Origin: Streptomyces olindensis
Lineage (GTDB): Bacteria > Actinomycetota > Actinomycetes > Streptomycetales > Streptomycetaceae
NCBI GenBank assembly: GCA_000696115.1
Contig: JJOH01000023.1
Location: forward strand, 43,114 to 107,113
Length of the DNA stretch: 64,000 nucleotides
Reading direction: 5' to 3'
Shown here: positions 25,050 to 33,394 of the stretch, in pieces
How positions within the stretch are numbered: the first letter of the stretch is position 1
How the letters are laid out: every line of letters starts with the position of its first letter
The notes under the pieces: generated by a model
What the model saw: only the letters and a program-made list of their open reading frames with translations
Databases searched by the model: none
What the model was told of the DNA's origin: nothing
Translations under genes and position numbers: made by a program

Positions 25050-25858
25050 GACTTCTTGGCCTTTGCGGTCCGGGCGGCGACCCACACGGCGACGGCGATC
25101 AGCCCGCCGAGACCGAAGACCCAGCCGAACAGGCCTTCACTGACCGGTCCGAGACCGCCCAGCTCGAGGCCGCCGGGGCTCTCGGTCTTCTCGCTGTTGA
25201 CCGCGTCGAGGTACGCGATGATGTCCTTCTTGTTCTTCTCCGACAGCGTGGTGTCGGGGAAGGACGGCATGTTCTGCGGGCCGGTCTGCATGGCCTCGTA
25301 GATGTGCTTCTCGGAGACGCCCTCCAGGGTGGGGGCGTACTTGCCGTGCGTCAGGGCGCCACCCTTGCCCGTGAAGTTGTGGCACTGCGCGCAGTTGGTG
25401 CGGAACAGCTCACCGCCCTTGGCGATGTCCGCGCCCTCGGGGCTGTACTGGTCCTTCGTCGGGATGGACGGACCGGCACCCAGCGAGGCGATGTACGCCG
25501 CGAGCTGGTCGATCTCGGCCTGGGTGTAGATGTTCTTCTTCTTCGGGACCTGCGGGCCCTGCGAGGTGGCGGCCGGCATACGGCCCGTGCCCACCTGGAA
25601 GTCGACGGACGCGGCGCCCACGCCCACCAGGCTCGGCCCGTCGGTGGTGCCCTGACCGCCGGTGCCGTGGCAACTGGCGCAGCCGACCGAGTAGAGCTTC
25701 TTGCCCTCCTCGATGGCGAGGGACTGGGCGGTTGTGTCGGCCTCTGCCTTGCTCGTGGGCGCGAACACGGCGTACAGCCCCCCGCTGAAGCACAGCGCGA
25801 GGAGTAGGACGACGAGCGCCGCCATCGGATGGCGTCGTCGTGCGGAGAGCTTTTTCAC
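25046..25858 (-). CDS. qcrC: Diheme cytochrome c subunit of the bcc complex
   Basis: 270 aa with two covalent heme motifs, CASCH and CAQCH, each in its own cytochrome c fold. There is an N-terminal anchor (MAALVVLLLALCFSGGLYAVFA) and a C-terminal one (LFGWVFGLGGLIAVAVWVA). In actinobacteria this fused cytochrome cc replaces soluble cytochrome c, handing electrons directly to the CuA site of CtaC. GTG at 25858. It lies 81 bp after ctaE and overlaps qcrA by 4 bp. Confidence 0.97.
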   Translation of the reverse strand: MKKLSARRRHPMAALVVLLLALCFSGGLYAVFAPTSKAEADTTAQSLAIEEGKKLYSVGCASCHGTGGQGTTDGPSLVGVGAASVDFQVGTGRMPAATSQGPQVPKKKNIYTQAEIDQLAAYIASLGAGPSIPTKDQYSPEGADIAKGGELFRTNCAQCHNFTGKGGALTHGKYAPTLEGVSEKHIYEAMQTGPQNMPSFPDTTLSEKNKKDIIAYLDAVNSEKTESPGGLELGGLGPVSEGLFGWVFGLGGLIAVAVWVAARTAKAKKS

Positions 25859-25939
25859 GGATTACCCCGGTGTCAGGATCTTCTGCGTCGATGCTTCTGG
25901 GATGCGCGCTTCGTCGAGCACGCGCGGATGCTGGCCCTG

Positions 25940-26560
25940 CTACTTGATCATGTAGATCGTGGCGAAGAGGCCGATCCAGACGACATCGACGAAGTGCCAG
26001 TAGTAGGACACGACGATCGCGGCGGTCGCCTGCTCGTGGGTGAACCTCCGGGCCGCGTAGGTCCGGCCCAGGACCAGCAGGAAGGCGATGAGTCCGCCCG
26101 TCACGTGCAGGCCGTGGAAGCCGGTGGTCAGGTAGAAGACCGAGCCGTACGGGTCGGACGAGAGCGACAGGCCCTCGTGCTTGACCAGCTCGGTGTACTC
26201 GAAGACCTGACCGCCGATGAAGATCGCACCCATGATGAAGGTGACGATGAACCACATCCGGAGCTTCTTCACGTCACCGCGCTCGGCGGCGAAGACGCCG
26301 AGCTGGCAGGTGAGGGAGGAGAGCACCAGGATCGTGGTGTTCGTCGCCGAGAACGGGAAGTTCAGGGCATCGGCCTTCTCATGCCAGAAGTCAGGACCGG
26401 TCACCGATCGCAGGGTGAAGTACATCGCGAAGAGGGCCGCGAAGAACATCAGCTCGGAACTCAACCAGATGATGGTTCCGACGCTGGTGAGGTTCGGCCG
26501 GTTGACCGACGGGTGCGCGTGCCCGGTTTCTACTGTCGTTGCTGTCGCCACGACCGACAT
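25940..26560 (-). CDS. ctaE: Cytochrome c oxidase subunit III
   Basis: 206 aa, five-helix actinobacterial form of subunit III of the aa3 oxidase. WLSSELMFFAALFAMYFTLR, FVIGG-like GAIFIGGQVFEYTEL, TGFHGLHVTGGLIAFLLVLGR and SYYWHFVDVVWIGLFATIY are the family signatures. It heads the operon with qcrCAB, as in other actinobacteria. The ATG start codon at 26558-26560 is inside a palindrome (26551-26571), which may act in control. Divergent from a degenerate receiver gene. Confidence 0.97.
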   Translation of the reverse strand: MSVVATATTVETGHAHPSVNRPNLTSVGTIIWLSSELMFFAALFAMYFTLRSVTGPDFWHEKADALNFPFSATNTTILVLSSLTCQLGVFAAERGDVKKLRMWFIVTFIMGAIFIGGQVFEYTELVKHEGLSLSSDPYGSVFYLTTGFHGLHVTGGLIAFLLVLGRTYAARRFTHEQATAAIVVSYYWHFVDVVWIGLFATIYMIK

Positions 26561-26571
26561 TATGTCGGTCG
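26551..26571. promoter_or_regulatory. Palindrome over the ctaE start codon
   Basis: Perfect 9-bp arms CGACCGACA and TGTCGGTCG around TTA. The ctaE start codon is part of it. As DNA it could be an operator for the divergent ctaE / receiver-like pair; as RNA a hairpin could mask the start. No binding protein can be named. Confidence 0.45.
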
Positions 26572-26631
26572 CTTATCCCGCCCTCACTCCGGGGGGTGCC
26601 GTTCGGAGTGTCCAAGCCGGTCGTACCGCTG

Positions 26632-26658
26632 TTGACGTGGTGTTCAAGGGAGTAGCAT
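26632..26658 (+). promoter_or_regulatory. Candidate promoter of the receiver-like gene
   Basis: TTGACG (26632-26637) and TAGCAT (26653-26658) with a 15-base spacer, shorter than ideal, 47 bp before the ATG at 26706. Confidence 0.4.
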
Positions 26659-26705
26659 CCGGCCCAACGGGCCTGTCCTTACGACGCTGACGTCACGGAG
26701 GAACA

Positions 26706-27107
26706 ATGCAGCCGACCGCCACGGTGCTGGTCTACAGCGACGACTCCAACACCCGCGAGCAGGTGCGGCTCGCGACCGGCCGACGGCCGGCTCCGGACGT
26801 CCCGGTGGTGGAGTTCGTGGAGTGCGCGACCCCGGCGGCGGTGATCAAGGAGCTGGACCGGGGCGGGATCGACGTCTGCGTGCTGGACGGGGAGGCCGTG
26901 CCCATGGGGGGCATGGGGGTCTGCCGGCAGATCAAGGACGAGATCTTCGACTGTCCTCCGGTGCTGCTGCTGATCGGGCGGCCGCAGGACGCGTGGCTGG
27001 CGACGTGGAGCCGTGCGGAGGCAGCGGTGACGTTGCCGGTGGAGCCGGTGGAGTTCGCTGCGGCGCTGGCTTCGCTGTTGCGGGAGAGGGCGGCTTTGAA
27101 CGCCTAA
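26706..27107 (+). CDS. Degenerate response-regulator receiver-like protein divergent from ctaE
   Basis: 133 aa single-domain protein with a CheY-like outline: acidic pair Asp12-Asp13 after the first strand (TVLVYSDDSN), Asp61 at the end of the third strand (VCVLDGEAVPMGG), and a fifth strand AAVTLPVEPVEF where the usual Lys-Pro is replaced. With no conserved switch lysine it is probably not a normal phospho-switch. There is no output domain or partner kinase. ATG follows ACGGAGG. Its fixed place beside the oxidase operon suggests a role in respiratory control, but that is only positional. Confidence 0.75.
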   Translation: MQPTATVLVYSDDSNTREQVRLATGRRPAPDVPVVEFVECATPAAVIKELDRGGIDVCVLDGEAVPMGGMGVCRQIKDEIFDCPPVLLLIGRPQDAWLATWSRAEAAVTLPVEPVEFAAALASLLRERAALNA

Positions 27108-27138
27108 GGGCCTGGGGTTCCGGGTGTTGTTCGGCGCC

Positions 27139-27186
27139 TGCGGGTGTGTGGGGGGCTGGTCGCGCGGTTCCCCGCGCCCCTGAGGG
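27139..27186 (+). repeat. Dispersed Streptomyces intergenic repeat, copy 2
   Basis: TGCGGG, then TGGTCGCGCGGTTCCCCGCG and CCCCTGAGGG, lying in the gap between two convergent genes (receiver-like and L,D-transpeptidase). Confidence 0.8.
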
Positions 27187-27204
27187 ACGAGCCCCTGAGG
27201 GCGT

Positions 27205-28461
27205 CTAGACGCTCTGCGGCCTCAGCCGGGCCCTGTCCGCCGGGGTGGGGCCCTCGGGGGTGCCGCCCAGGAGGGCGCTGCCGGTGCGCCACTTCGACCA
27301 GTCGAGGTTCCAGTCGCCGTAGCCGTTGCCGAAGGGGGCCATCGTGTCGCCGGCGGAGTTGATGACCTTCACGATGTCGCCCTCGCGGATGTTCTCGTAG
27401 AACCACGCGGCGTTCTCGGTGCTCATCCCGGTGCAGCCGTGGCTGACGTTGGCGTAGCCCTGGGAGCCGACGGACCAGGGGGCGGCGTGGACGTACTCGC
27501 CGCTGTGGGTGACGCGGACCGAGTGGTGCACGATCAGGTCGTAGAAGTCCGAGGCGCCGATGCTGGCGCTGGTCATGCGGACGGTGCCCTCCTTGGCCAG
27601 GACGACCTTGACGCCGTTGCGGGTGTCGTAGCCGGGCATGCCGGTGGTGACGGGTATCTGGCGGACGATCTCGTCGTTCTTGTAGACGGTCATCTGGTGG
27701 GCGGCGGCGTCCGTGACGGCGATGACCTTGTCGGCCGTGGTGATGGTCAGCGGCTTGGCCTTGCCGCCCCACATGCGGTCGCCGATCTTGATGCCCTGCA
27801 GGTTGCTGCGGACCTGGATGGTGGCCTGCGCGGGCCAGTAGTCCTTCGGGCGGTAGTGGAGCTTCTTGTCGTCCACCCAGTGCCAGGCGCCGTCCGTGGC
27901 GGGCGTGGAGGAGACCTTGAGGGCGCGTTCGACGACGGCCCGCTGGGCCCGGTCCTTGACCGGCCGGCTCAGCTCGGCCGTGATGGGCTGGCCGACACCG
28001 TAGGTGCCCTTCTTGGGGCCGAAGGTGACGTCCAGGTGCTTCTTCGTGGTGGGCTTGCCTGTGTCGAAGGTGAGGACCTTGCGGCCGGGCGCCCCGTCCT
28101 CGTCCTCGGTGCTCACGCGGACCGTGTAGCTGGCGTTGGCGGCGAGCGGTGAGGTGCTGTGCCAGCGGCCTCCGTCGGCGGCGAGTTCGCCGGCCACGTG
28201 GCGTCCGGAGGAGTCGTAGGCCGTGACGTCCGTGATGCGCCCGTCGGAGTCCTCGGAGACCACTTCCAGGGGCTTGTCCGGGTCGGCCTTCTTGCGGCCC
28301 TCGGAGGAGGCGTTGAAGGAGATCTGGTCCGCCGCGTCGTAGGGGCGGGCGGAGAGGGGGTTGCCGTCGGAGCCGCAGGCGGTGACGCCCGCGCAGAGGG
28401 CTATCACCAGCAGCGTGCAGCTGACGACGGTGCGGGGGCGGGATATCGCTGTGAGACTCAT
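27205..28461 (-). CDS. L,D-transpeptidase lipoprotein (YkuD, Ig-like domains)
   Basis: Makes 3-3 crosslinks in peptidoglycan outside the membrane. 418 aa: lipobox CAGVTAC near residue 29, two immunoglobulin-like domains (about 45-240; LDVTFGPKKGTYGVGQPITAELSRPV is typical of actinobacterial Ldt), then YkuD with HSGEYVHAAPW and catalytic Cys343 in VSHGCTGMS, and a C-terminal cap rich in Trp. ATG start at 28461. The gene is a monocistron between the receiver-like gene (convergent) and the ctaCDF terminator. Confidence 0.93.
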   Translation of the reverse strand: MSLTAISRPRTVVSCTLLVIALCAGVTACGSDGNPLSARPYDAADQISFNASSEGRKKADPDKPLEVVSEDSDGRITDVTAYDSSGRHVAGELAADGGRWHSTSPLAANASYTVRVSTEDEDGAPGRKVLTFDTGKPTTKKHLDVTFGPKKGTYGVGQPITAELSRPVKDRAQRAVVERALKVSSTPATDGAWHWVDDKKLHYRPKDYWPAQATIQVRSNLQGIKIGDRMWGGKAKPLTITTADKVIAVTDAAAHQMTVYKNDEIVRQIPVTTGMPGYDTRNGVKVVLAKEGTVRMTSASIGASDFYDLIVHHSVRVTHSGEYVHAAPWSVGSQGYANVSHGCTGMSTENAAWFYENIREGDIVKVINSAGDTMAPFGNGYGDWNLDWSKWRTGSALLGGTPEGPTPADRARLRPQSV

Positions 28462-28537
28462 GACCCCACGCTAGGAAGCCTGGTCAACTGCGGCACGCCG
28501 GATGACTCGTACGAGTGACACATATTGCGGCAAAGGA

Positions 28538-28575
28538 AGGGGCCCGGACGCTCCCCGCGGAGTGTCCGGGCCCCT
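28538..28575 (-). terminator. Terminator of the ctaC-ctaD-ctaF operon
   Basis: 17-bp stem AGGGGCCCGGACGCTCC / GGAGTGTCCGGGCCCCT with one mismatch and the loop CCGC, starting 18 bases past the ctaF stop. The strongest hairpin in the window. Confidence 0.88.
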
Positions 28576-28592
28576 GAAGCGCTCGGCTCGTG

Positions 28593-28991
28593 TTACTGGG
28601 TGCGGTTCTCACCGCGGTAGTACTCGAAGACCCAGCCCCAGACGCCGATCAGGATGATCGGCAGCGAGAAGTACATCAGCCACCAGCCGATCGCGATCGA
28701 CAGGAAGGCGAGGGCGCCGCCGATCGCCAGGGAGAGCGGCTGCCAGCTGTGCGGGCTGAAGAACCCGACCTCGCCGGCGTCGTCCGCGACGTCCGCCTCC
28801 TTGTTGTCCTGAGGACCCACGTCGACCCGCTTGGCCGTGAAGCCGAGGTAGAAGCCGATCATGATGCACAGGCCGAAGGTCAGGAAGAGGGCCGTGGTAC
28901 CGGCCGGCTCCTTCGACCACACGCCATAGACGACCGCCATGACGAGCACGAAGGCGCTCAGCCACATGAACATCTTGCCCTGGATCTTCAC
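28593..28991 (-). CDS. ctaF: Cytochrome c oxidase subunit IV (actinobacterial CtaF)
   Basis: 132 aa, four membrane segments in two pairs (WLSAFVLVMAVVYGVWS, LTFGLCIMIGFYLGF, LSLAIGGALAFLSIAIGWWLMYF, LPIILIGVWGWVFEYY) with a charged loop between pairs. This is the small extra subunit specific to actinobacterial aa3 oxidases. GTG at 28991 overlaps the ctaD stop by 4 bp, and a strong terminator follows. Confidence 0.95.
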   Translation of the reverse strand: MKIQGKMFMWLSAFVLVMAVVYGVWSKEPAGTTALFLTFGLCIMIGFYLGFTAKRVDVGPQDNKEADVADDAGEVGFFSPHSWQPLSLAIGGALAFLSIAIGWWLMYFSLPIILIGVWGWVFEYYRGENRTQ

Positions 28992-30724
28992 TTGCCGGCC
29001 TCCTTGCCGCCAGCCAGAGCCTTGTCGCCGTGGCCCACGTTCTCGAGCTGGTCGAGGGCGGCGATCTCCGGGTGGTGCAGGTCGAACGCCGGGGATTCAC
29101 TGCGGATCCGCGGCATGGTGATGAAGTTGTGCCGCGGCGGCGGGCAGGAGGTGGCCCACTCCAGGGAGCGGCCGTAGCCCCACGGGTCGTCGACGCCGAC
29201 CGGCTTGCCGTACTTGGCCGTCTTCCAGACGTTGTAGAAGAACGGCAGGATCGACATGCCGAGCAGGAACGAGCTGATCGTCGAGATCGTGTTCAGCGCG
29301 GTGAAGCCGTCGGCCGCCAGGTAGTCGGCGTAACGACGCGGCATGCCCTCGGCGCCCAGCCAGTGCTGCACCAGGAACGTGCCGTGGAAGCCGATGAACA
29401 GCGTCCAGAAGGTGATCTTGCCGAGGCGCTCGTCGAGCATCTTGCCGGTCCACTTCGGCCACCAGAAGTGGAAGCCGGAGAACATCGCGAAGACCACGGT
29501 GCCGAAGACGACGTAGTGGAAGTGGGCCACCACGAAGTACGAGTCGGAGACGTGGAAGTCCATCGGCGGCGAGGCCAGGATGACACCGGTGAGACCACCG
29601 AACGTGAAGGTGATCAGGAAGCCGGTCGCCCAGAGCATCGGCGTCTCGAAGGACAGCGAGCCCTTCCACATCGTGCCGATCCAGTTGAAGAACTTCACAC
29701 CGGTCGGGACGGCGATGAGGAACGTCATGAAGGAGAAGAACGGCAGCAGCACACCGCCGGTGACGTACATGTGGTGCGCCCACACCGTCACGGACAGACC
29801 CGCGATCGCGATGGTCGCGCCGATCAGACCCGTGTAACCGAACATCGGCTTACGGGAGAAGACCGGGATGACCTCGGAGATGATGCCGAAGAACGGCAGG
29901 GCGATGATGTACACCTCTGGATGGCCGAAGAACCAGAAGAGGTGTTGCCACAGCAACGCGCCGCCGTTGGCGGAGTCGAAGACGTGCGCGCCGAACTTGC
30001 GGTCCGCCTCCAGCGCGAACAGGGCCGCGGCCAGCACCGGGAAGGCCAGCAGGACCAGCACACCGGTCAGCAGCACGTTCCAGGTGAAGATCGGCATGCG
30101 GAACATCGTCATGCCCGGGGCGCGCATGCAGATGATCGTGGTGATGAAGTTGACCGAGCCGAGGATGGTGCCGAAGCCGGAGAAGGCCAGACCCATGATC
30201 CACATGTCGGCGCCGATGCCCGGGGAACGCACCGCGTCCGAGAGCGGGCTGTAGGCGAACCAGCCGAAGTCGGCCGCGCCCTGCGGGGTGAGGAAGCCGC
30301 CCACCGCGATGAGCGAGCCGAACAGGTACAGCCAGTAGGCGAACATGTTCAGCCGCGGGAACGCCACGTCCGGCGCGCCGATCTGCAGCGGCATGATCCA
30401 GTTCGCGAAGCCCGCGAACAGCGGGGTGGCGAACATCAGCAGCATGATCGTGCCGTGCATCGTGAACGCCTGGTTGAACTGCTCGTTCGACATGATCTGC
30501 AGACCAGGCCGGGCGAGCTCGGCGCGCATGAACAGCGCCATCACGCCACCGATGACGAAGAACGCGAACGACGTCACCAGGTACAGCGTGCCGATCGTCT
30601 TGTGGTCCGTCGTCGTCAGCCACTTGACCACGACACTGCCGCGGTTCTGGCGCCGGACCGGCAACTCGTCCTCGTAGTGGGACCCTGCTGCCGCGGCACC
30701 CTGGGGTTCGTTGAGGATGCTCAC
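28988..30724 (-). CDS. ctaD: Cytochrome c oxidase subunit I
   Basis: Catalytic heme-copper subunit that reduces oxygen and pumps protons, 578 aa with twelve membrane segments. MHGTIML holds a low-spin heme ligand. CuB ligands lie in WFFGHPEVYI and VWAHHMYVTG, and the paired heme-a/a3 histidines in VAHFHYVVFG. The HPEVYI Glu-Tyr region and LTTTDHKTIG start are canonical. GTG at 30724 overlaps the ctaC stop (GTGA). Electron input is from CtaC. Confidence 0.98.
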   Translation of the reverse strand: MSILNEPQGAAAAGSHYEDELPVRRQNRGSVVVKWLTTTDHKTIGTLYLVTSFAFFVIGGVMALFMRAELARPGLQIMSNEQFNQAFTMHGTIMLLMFATPLFAGFANWIMPLQIGAPDVAFPRLNMFAYWLYLFGSLIAVGGFLTPQGAADFGWFAYSPLSDAVRSPGIGADMWIMGLAFSGFGTILGSVNFITTIICMRAPGMTMFRMPIFTWNVLLTGVLVLLAFPVLAAALFALEADRKFGAHVFDSANGGALLWQHLFWFFGHPEVYIIALPFFGIISEVIPVFSRKPMFGYTGLIGATIAIAGLSVTVWAHHMYVTGGVLLPFFSFMTFLIAVPTGVKFFNWIGTMWKGSLSFETPMLWATGFLITFTFGGLTGVILASPPMDFHVSDSYFVVAHFHYVVFGTVVFAMFSGFHFWWPKWTGKMLDERLGKITFWTLFIGFHGTFLVQHWLGAEGMPRRYADYLAADGFTALNTISTISSFLLGMSILPFFYNVWKTAKYGKPVGVDDPWGYGRSLEWATSCPPPRHNFITMPRIRSESPAFDLHHPEIAALDQLENVGHGDKALAGGKEAGK

Positions 30725-31686
30725 AGGTTGTTCGTCTCCCGGTTCTTCTCGTGGCTCGTCTGCGCGATGCCGGCGGGAACGTAACCGGTCTGCTGCTTGT
30801 CCACGAGGTCCTTGAGGTGCTGCTCGTAGCGCTCGGGGGAGACCACCTTGACGTTGAACAGCATCCGAGAGTGGTCGACGCCGCAGAGCTCGGCGCACTT
30901 GCCCAGGAAGGTGCCCTCCTTGTTGGGGGTCACCTCGAAGGCGTTGGTGTGGCCCGGGATGACGTCCTGCTTCATCAGGAACGGCACCACCCAGAAGGAG
31001 TGGATGACGTCACGCGAGGTCAGCACGAAGCGGACCGTCTTGCCCTTGGGCAGCCACAGCGTCGGACCCGGGTTGTTGGTCTGCGGGTTCCGGGTGCCGG
31101 GGGTACCGCAGTCGTAGACGCCGCCGGCGTTGGCCGGGAAGTCCTCCTTGAACCGGTCCGGGATCGCGTCGAGGTCCGGGGACTTCTTGGCGTCACCGGT
31201 GGAACCGGCGACCGGCTCGATGTAGTTGAAGCACCAGCTCCACTGGAAGCCGACCACGTTGACCGTGACGTCGGGCTTCTTCTTGAGGCTGAGCAGCTCG
31301 GACTCGTCGCGGGCGGTGAAGTAGAACAGCACCGAGACGATGATGAGCGGAACGACCGTGTACAGCGCCTCGATGGGCATGTTGTACCGGGTCTGCGGAG
31401 GAACCTCGACCTTGGTGCGGCTGCGCCGGTGGAAGAAAGCACTCCACAGGATCAGACCCCACACCAGCACGCCGACGGCGAGCGCAGCCGCCCAGGACCC
31501 CTGCCACAGGGAGAGGATCCGCGGAGCCTCTTCCGTGGTCGGGGTGGGCATACCAAGGCGGGGGAAGTCTTCCCAGTTGTACGAGCAACCGGTGGCTGTC
31601 GCCAAGACCAGGCCCGCGGTCAGTGCCTGCAGCAGCTTCCGCCGCATCGGGCGCCGCGGCGAGCGGTCGGAGCCGTTGGGACTCAC
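30721..31686 (-). CDS. ctaC: Cytochrome c oxidase subunit II, CuA-binding lipoprotein
   Basis: 321 aa. A signal with a lipobox-like ATATGC, two membrane hairpin helices (WAAALAVGVLVWGLILWSAFF and YTVVPLIIVSVLFYFTA), and a periplasmic cupredoxin domain with the CuA set CAELCGVDHSRM plus the upstream His of VIHSFWVVP. The aromatic patch GFQWSWCFNY is present. A roughly 40-residue insertion (around GSTGDAKKSPDLDAIP) after it is usual in actinobacteria. GTG at 31686 has GGAAGG 8-9 bases upstream. First gene of ctaCDF. Confidence 0.96.
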   Translation of the reverse strand: MSPNGSDRSPRRPMRRKLLQALTAGLVLATATGCSYNWEDFPRLGMPTPTTEEAPRILSLWQGSWAAALAVGVLVWGLILWSAFFHRRSRTKVEVPPQTRYNMPIEALYTVVPLIIVSVLFYFTARDESELLSLKKKPDVTVNVVGFQWSWCFNYIEPVAGSTGDAKKSPDLDAIPDRFKEDFPANAGGVYDCGTPGTRNPQTNNPGPTLWLPKGKTVRFVLTSRDVIHSFWVVPFLMKQDVIPGHTNAFEVTPNKEGTFLGKCAELCGVDHSRMLFNVKVVSPERYEQHLKDLVDKQQTGYVPAGIAQTSHEKNRETNNL

Positions 31687-31870
31687 GTAGCGCCTTCCCG
31701 AGAGTCTCGCCCGCGCGGATCGGCTGCGGCCTGGCCTTCTCGCTGGTCGGTCGCCGCCCTGCGTCGGGCAGGGGTTTGGATGTTTATGCGGACCAAACCC
31801 TAGCCGACGCCCTCCGGGGGTTCTCGGGGAGGGGTGCCTACTCACCCGGGGGGTTCGCTGAATTGGCGGC

Positions 31871-31917
31871 TGCGGGTGGTTTGTGGTTGTTCGCGCAGTT
31901 CCCCGCGCCCCTTGGGG
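31871..31917 (+). repeat. Dispersed Streptomyces intergenic repeat, copy 3
   Basis: Near-consensus copy: TGCGGGTGGTTTGTGG, then TTGTTCGCGCAGTTCCCCGC and GCCCCTTGGGG. It lies between the divergent ctaC and desulfurase-TusA genes, 34 bp before the latter. Confidence 0.85.
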
Positions 31918-31950
31918 ACGCTGACCCGCTCGGCGTTCTAGCGTTGCTGT

Positions 31951-33330
31951 GTGGGTTACTTCGATGCTGCTTCCGCTGCTCCGCTTCATCCGATCGCGCG
32001 GCAGGCCCTGCAGGCCTCGCTCGACGAGGGGTGGGCTGATCCCGCGCGCCTGTACAGGGAGGGGCGGCGGGCCCGGGTCCTGCTGGACGCGGCGCGGGAG
32101 GCCGCCGCCGAGGCGGTGGGCTGCCGGCCGGACGAGCTGGCCTTCACCTCGTCCGGAACCCGTGCCGTGCACTCGGGGATCGCCGGGGCGCTGGCCGGGC
32201 GGAGGCGGGTGGGGCGCCACCTGATCGTGTCCGCGGTCGAACACTCCTCCGTACTTCATTCGGCGGAGCTTCTCGAGGCCTCCGGGGGGACCGTCACACA
32301 GGTCCCGGTGGACCGCGCCGGACGGGTGAAGCCGTCGGCTTACGGCGAAGCCCTGCGGGCGGACACCGCGCTGGCCTGTCTCCAGTCGGCCAACCACGAG
32401 GTGGGGACCGAGCAGCCGGTGGCCGAGGTGGCCGAGGTGTGCCGGGCGGCGGGGGTGCCGCTGCTGGTGGACGCGGCGCAGTCGCTGGGGTGGGGCCCGG
32501 TGGACGGGGACTGGTCGCTGCTGACGGCGAGCGCCCACAAGTGGGGCGGGCCGTCCGGGGTCGGGCTGCTCGTGGTCCGGAAGGGCGTGCGGTTCGCCCC
32601 GCAAGGCCCGGCGGACGAGCGGGAGTCGGGGCGGGCGGCCGGTTTCGAGAACATCCCGGCGATCGTGGCGGCGGCGGCCTCGTTGCGGGCGGTGCGGGCC
32701 GAGGCGGCGGCGGAGGCCGTGCGGCTGCGGGAGCTGACGGAGCGGATCCGGGCTCGCGTGCCGCAGCTGGTGCCCGACGTGGAGGTGGTCGGCGATCCGG
32801 TGCGCCGACTGCCCGGGGTGGTCACCTTCTCCTGTCTCTATGTCGACGGAGAGGCGCTGCTCCACGAGCTGGACCGGGAGGGTTTCTCCGTCTCGTCCGG
32901 TTCGTCCTGCACGAGCAGCACGCTGACGCCGAGCCATGTGCTGCGGGCGATGGGCGTGCTGAGTGAAGGGAACGTACGGGTTTCGCTGCCGGCGGGGGTG
33001 ACGGAGGAGGACGTGGAACGGTTCCTGACCGTTCTTCCCGGGGCGGTGGCCACGGTGCGGGAGAAGCTGGGGGCGCCGGGCTCCGAGGCGGTGGTGCGGG
33101 AGGCCGATGCCCTCGTCGTGGACTCCCTGGGCAAGCGGTGCCCGATCCCCGTCATCGAGCTGGCCAAGGTGATCGGTGACGTGCCGGTGGGCGGGCTGGT
33201 CCGGGTCCTCTCCGACGACGAGGCGGCACGGCTGGACATTCCGGCGTGGTGCGAGATGAGGGGCCAGGAGTACGTCGGTGAGGAGCCGGCGGACAAGGGA
33301 GCGGCGTACTTGATCCGCCGGGTGAGCTGA
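31951..33330 (+). CDS. Cysteine desulfurase fused to a TusA-type sulfur carrier domain
   Basis: 459 aa. Residues 1-375 form a NifS/IscS-type PLP desulfurase with PLP Lys197 (SAHKWGG) and persulfide Cys320 in SGSSCTSSTLTPSHVLRAMG. The C-terminal 75 residues are a TusA/SirA domain with the CPxP sulfur-acceptor Cys397 (GKRCPIPVIELAK) and VLSDDEAARLDIPAWCEM. The fusion would pass a persulfide from desulfurase to carrier within one chain. GTG start at 31951. Its place between the aa3 oxidase genes and adoK/erpA suggests sulfur supply for Fe-S, cofactor or tRNA thiolation; the acceptor is unknown. Confidence 0.93.
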   Translation: MGYFDAASAAPLHPIARQALQASLDEGWADPARLYREGRRARVLLDAAREAAAEAVGCRPDELAFTSSGTRAVHSGIAGALAGRRRVGRHLIVSAVEHSSVLHSAELLEASGGTVTQVPVDRAGRVKPSAYGEALRADTALACLQSANHEVGTEQPVAEVAEVCRAAGVPLLVDAAQSLGWGPVDGDWSLLTASAHKWGGPSGVGLLVVRKGVRFAPQGPADERESGRAAGFENIPAIVAAAASLRAVRAEAAAEAVRLRELTERIRARVPQLVPDVEVVGDPVRRLPGVVTFSCLYVDGEALLHELDREGFSVSSGSSCTSSTLTPSHVLRAMGVLSEGNVRVSLPAGVTEEDVERFLTVLPGAVATVREKLGAPGSEAVVREADALVVDSLGKRCPIPVIELAKVIGDVPVGGLVRVLSDDEAARLDIPAWCEMRGQEYVGEEPADKGAAYLIRRVS

Positions 33331-33336
33331 GCAACT

Positions 33337-33377
33337 CAGGGGCGCGGGGAACTGCGCGAACAGGCCCCACGCCCCCG
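33337..33377 (-). repeat. Dispersed Streptomyces intergenic repeat, copy 4 (inverted)
   Basis: Reverse-orientation copy, CAGGGGCGCGGGGAACTGCG then CGAACAGGCCCCACGCCCCC, in the gap between the convergent desulfurase-TusA and adoK genes. It could serve as a bidirectional 3' structure. Confidence 0.82.
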
Positions 33378-33394
33378 TAGCCGAAAACGGCCGA

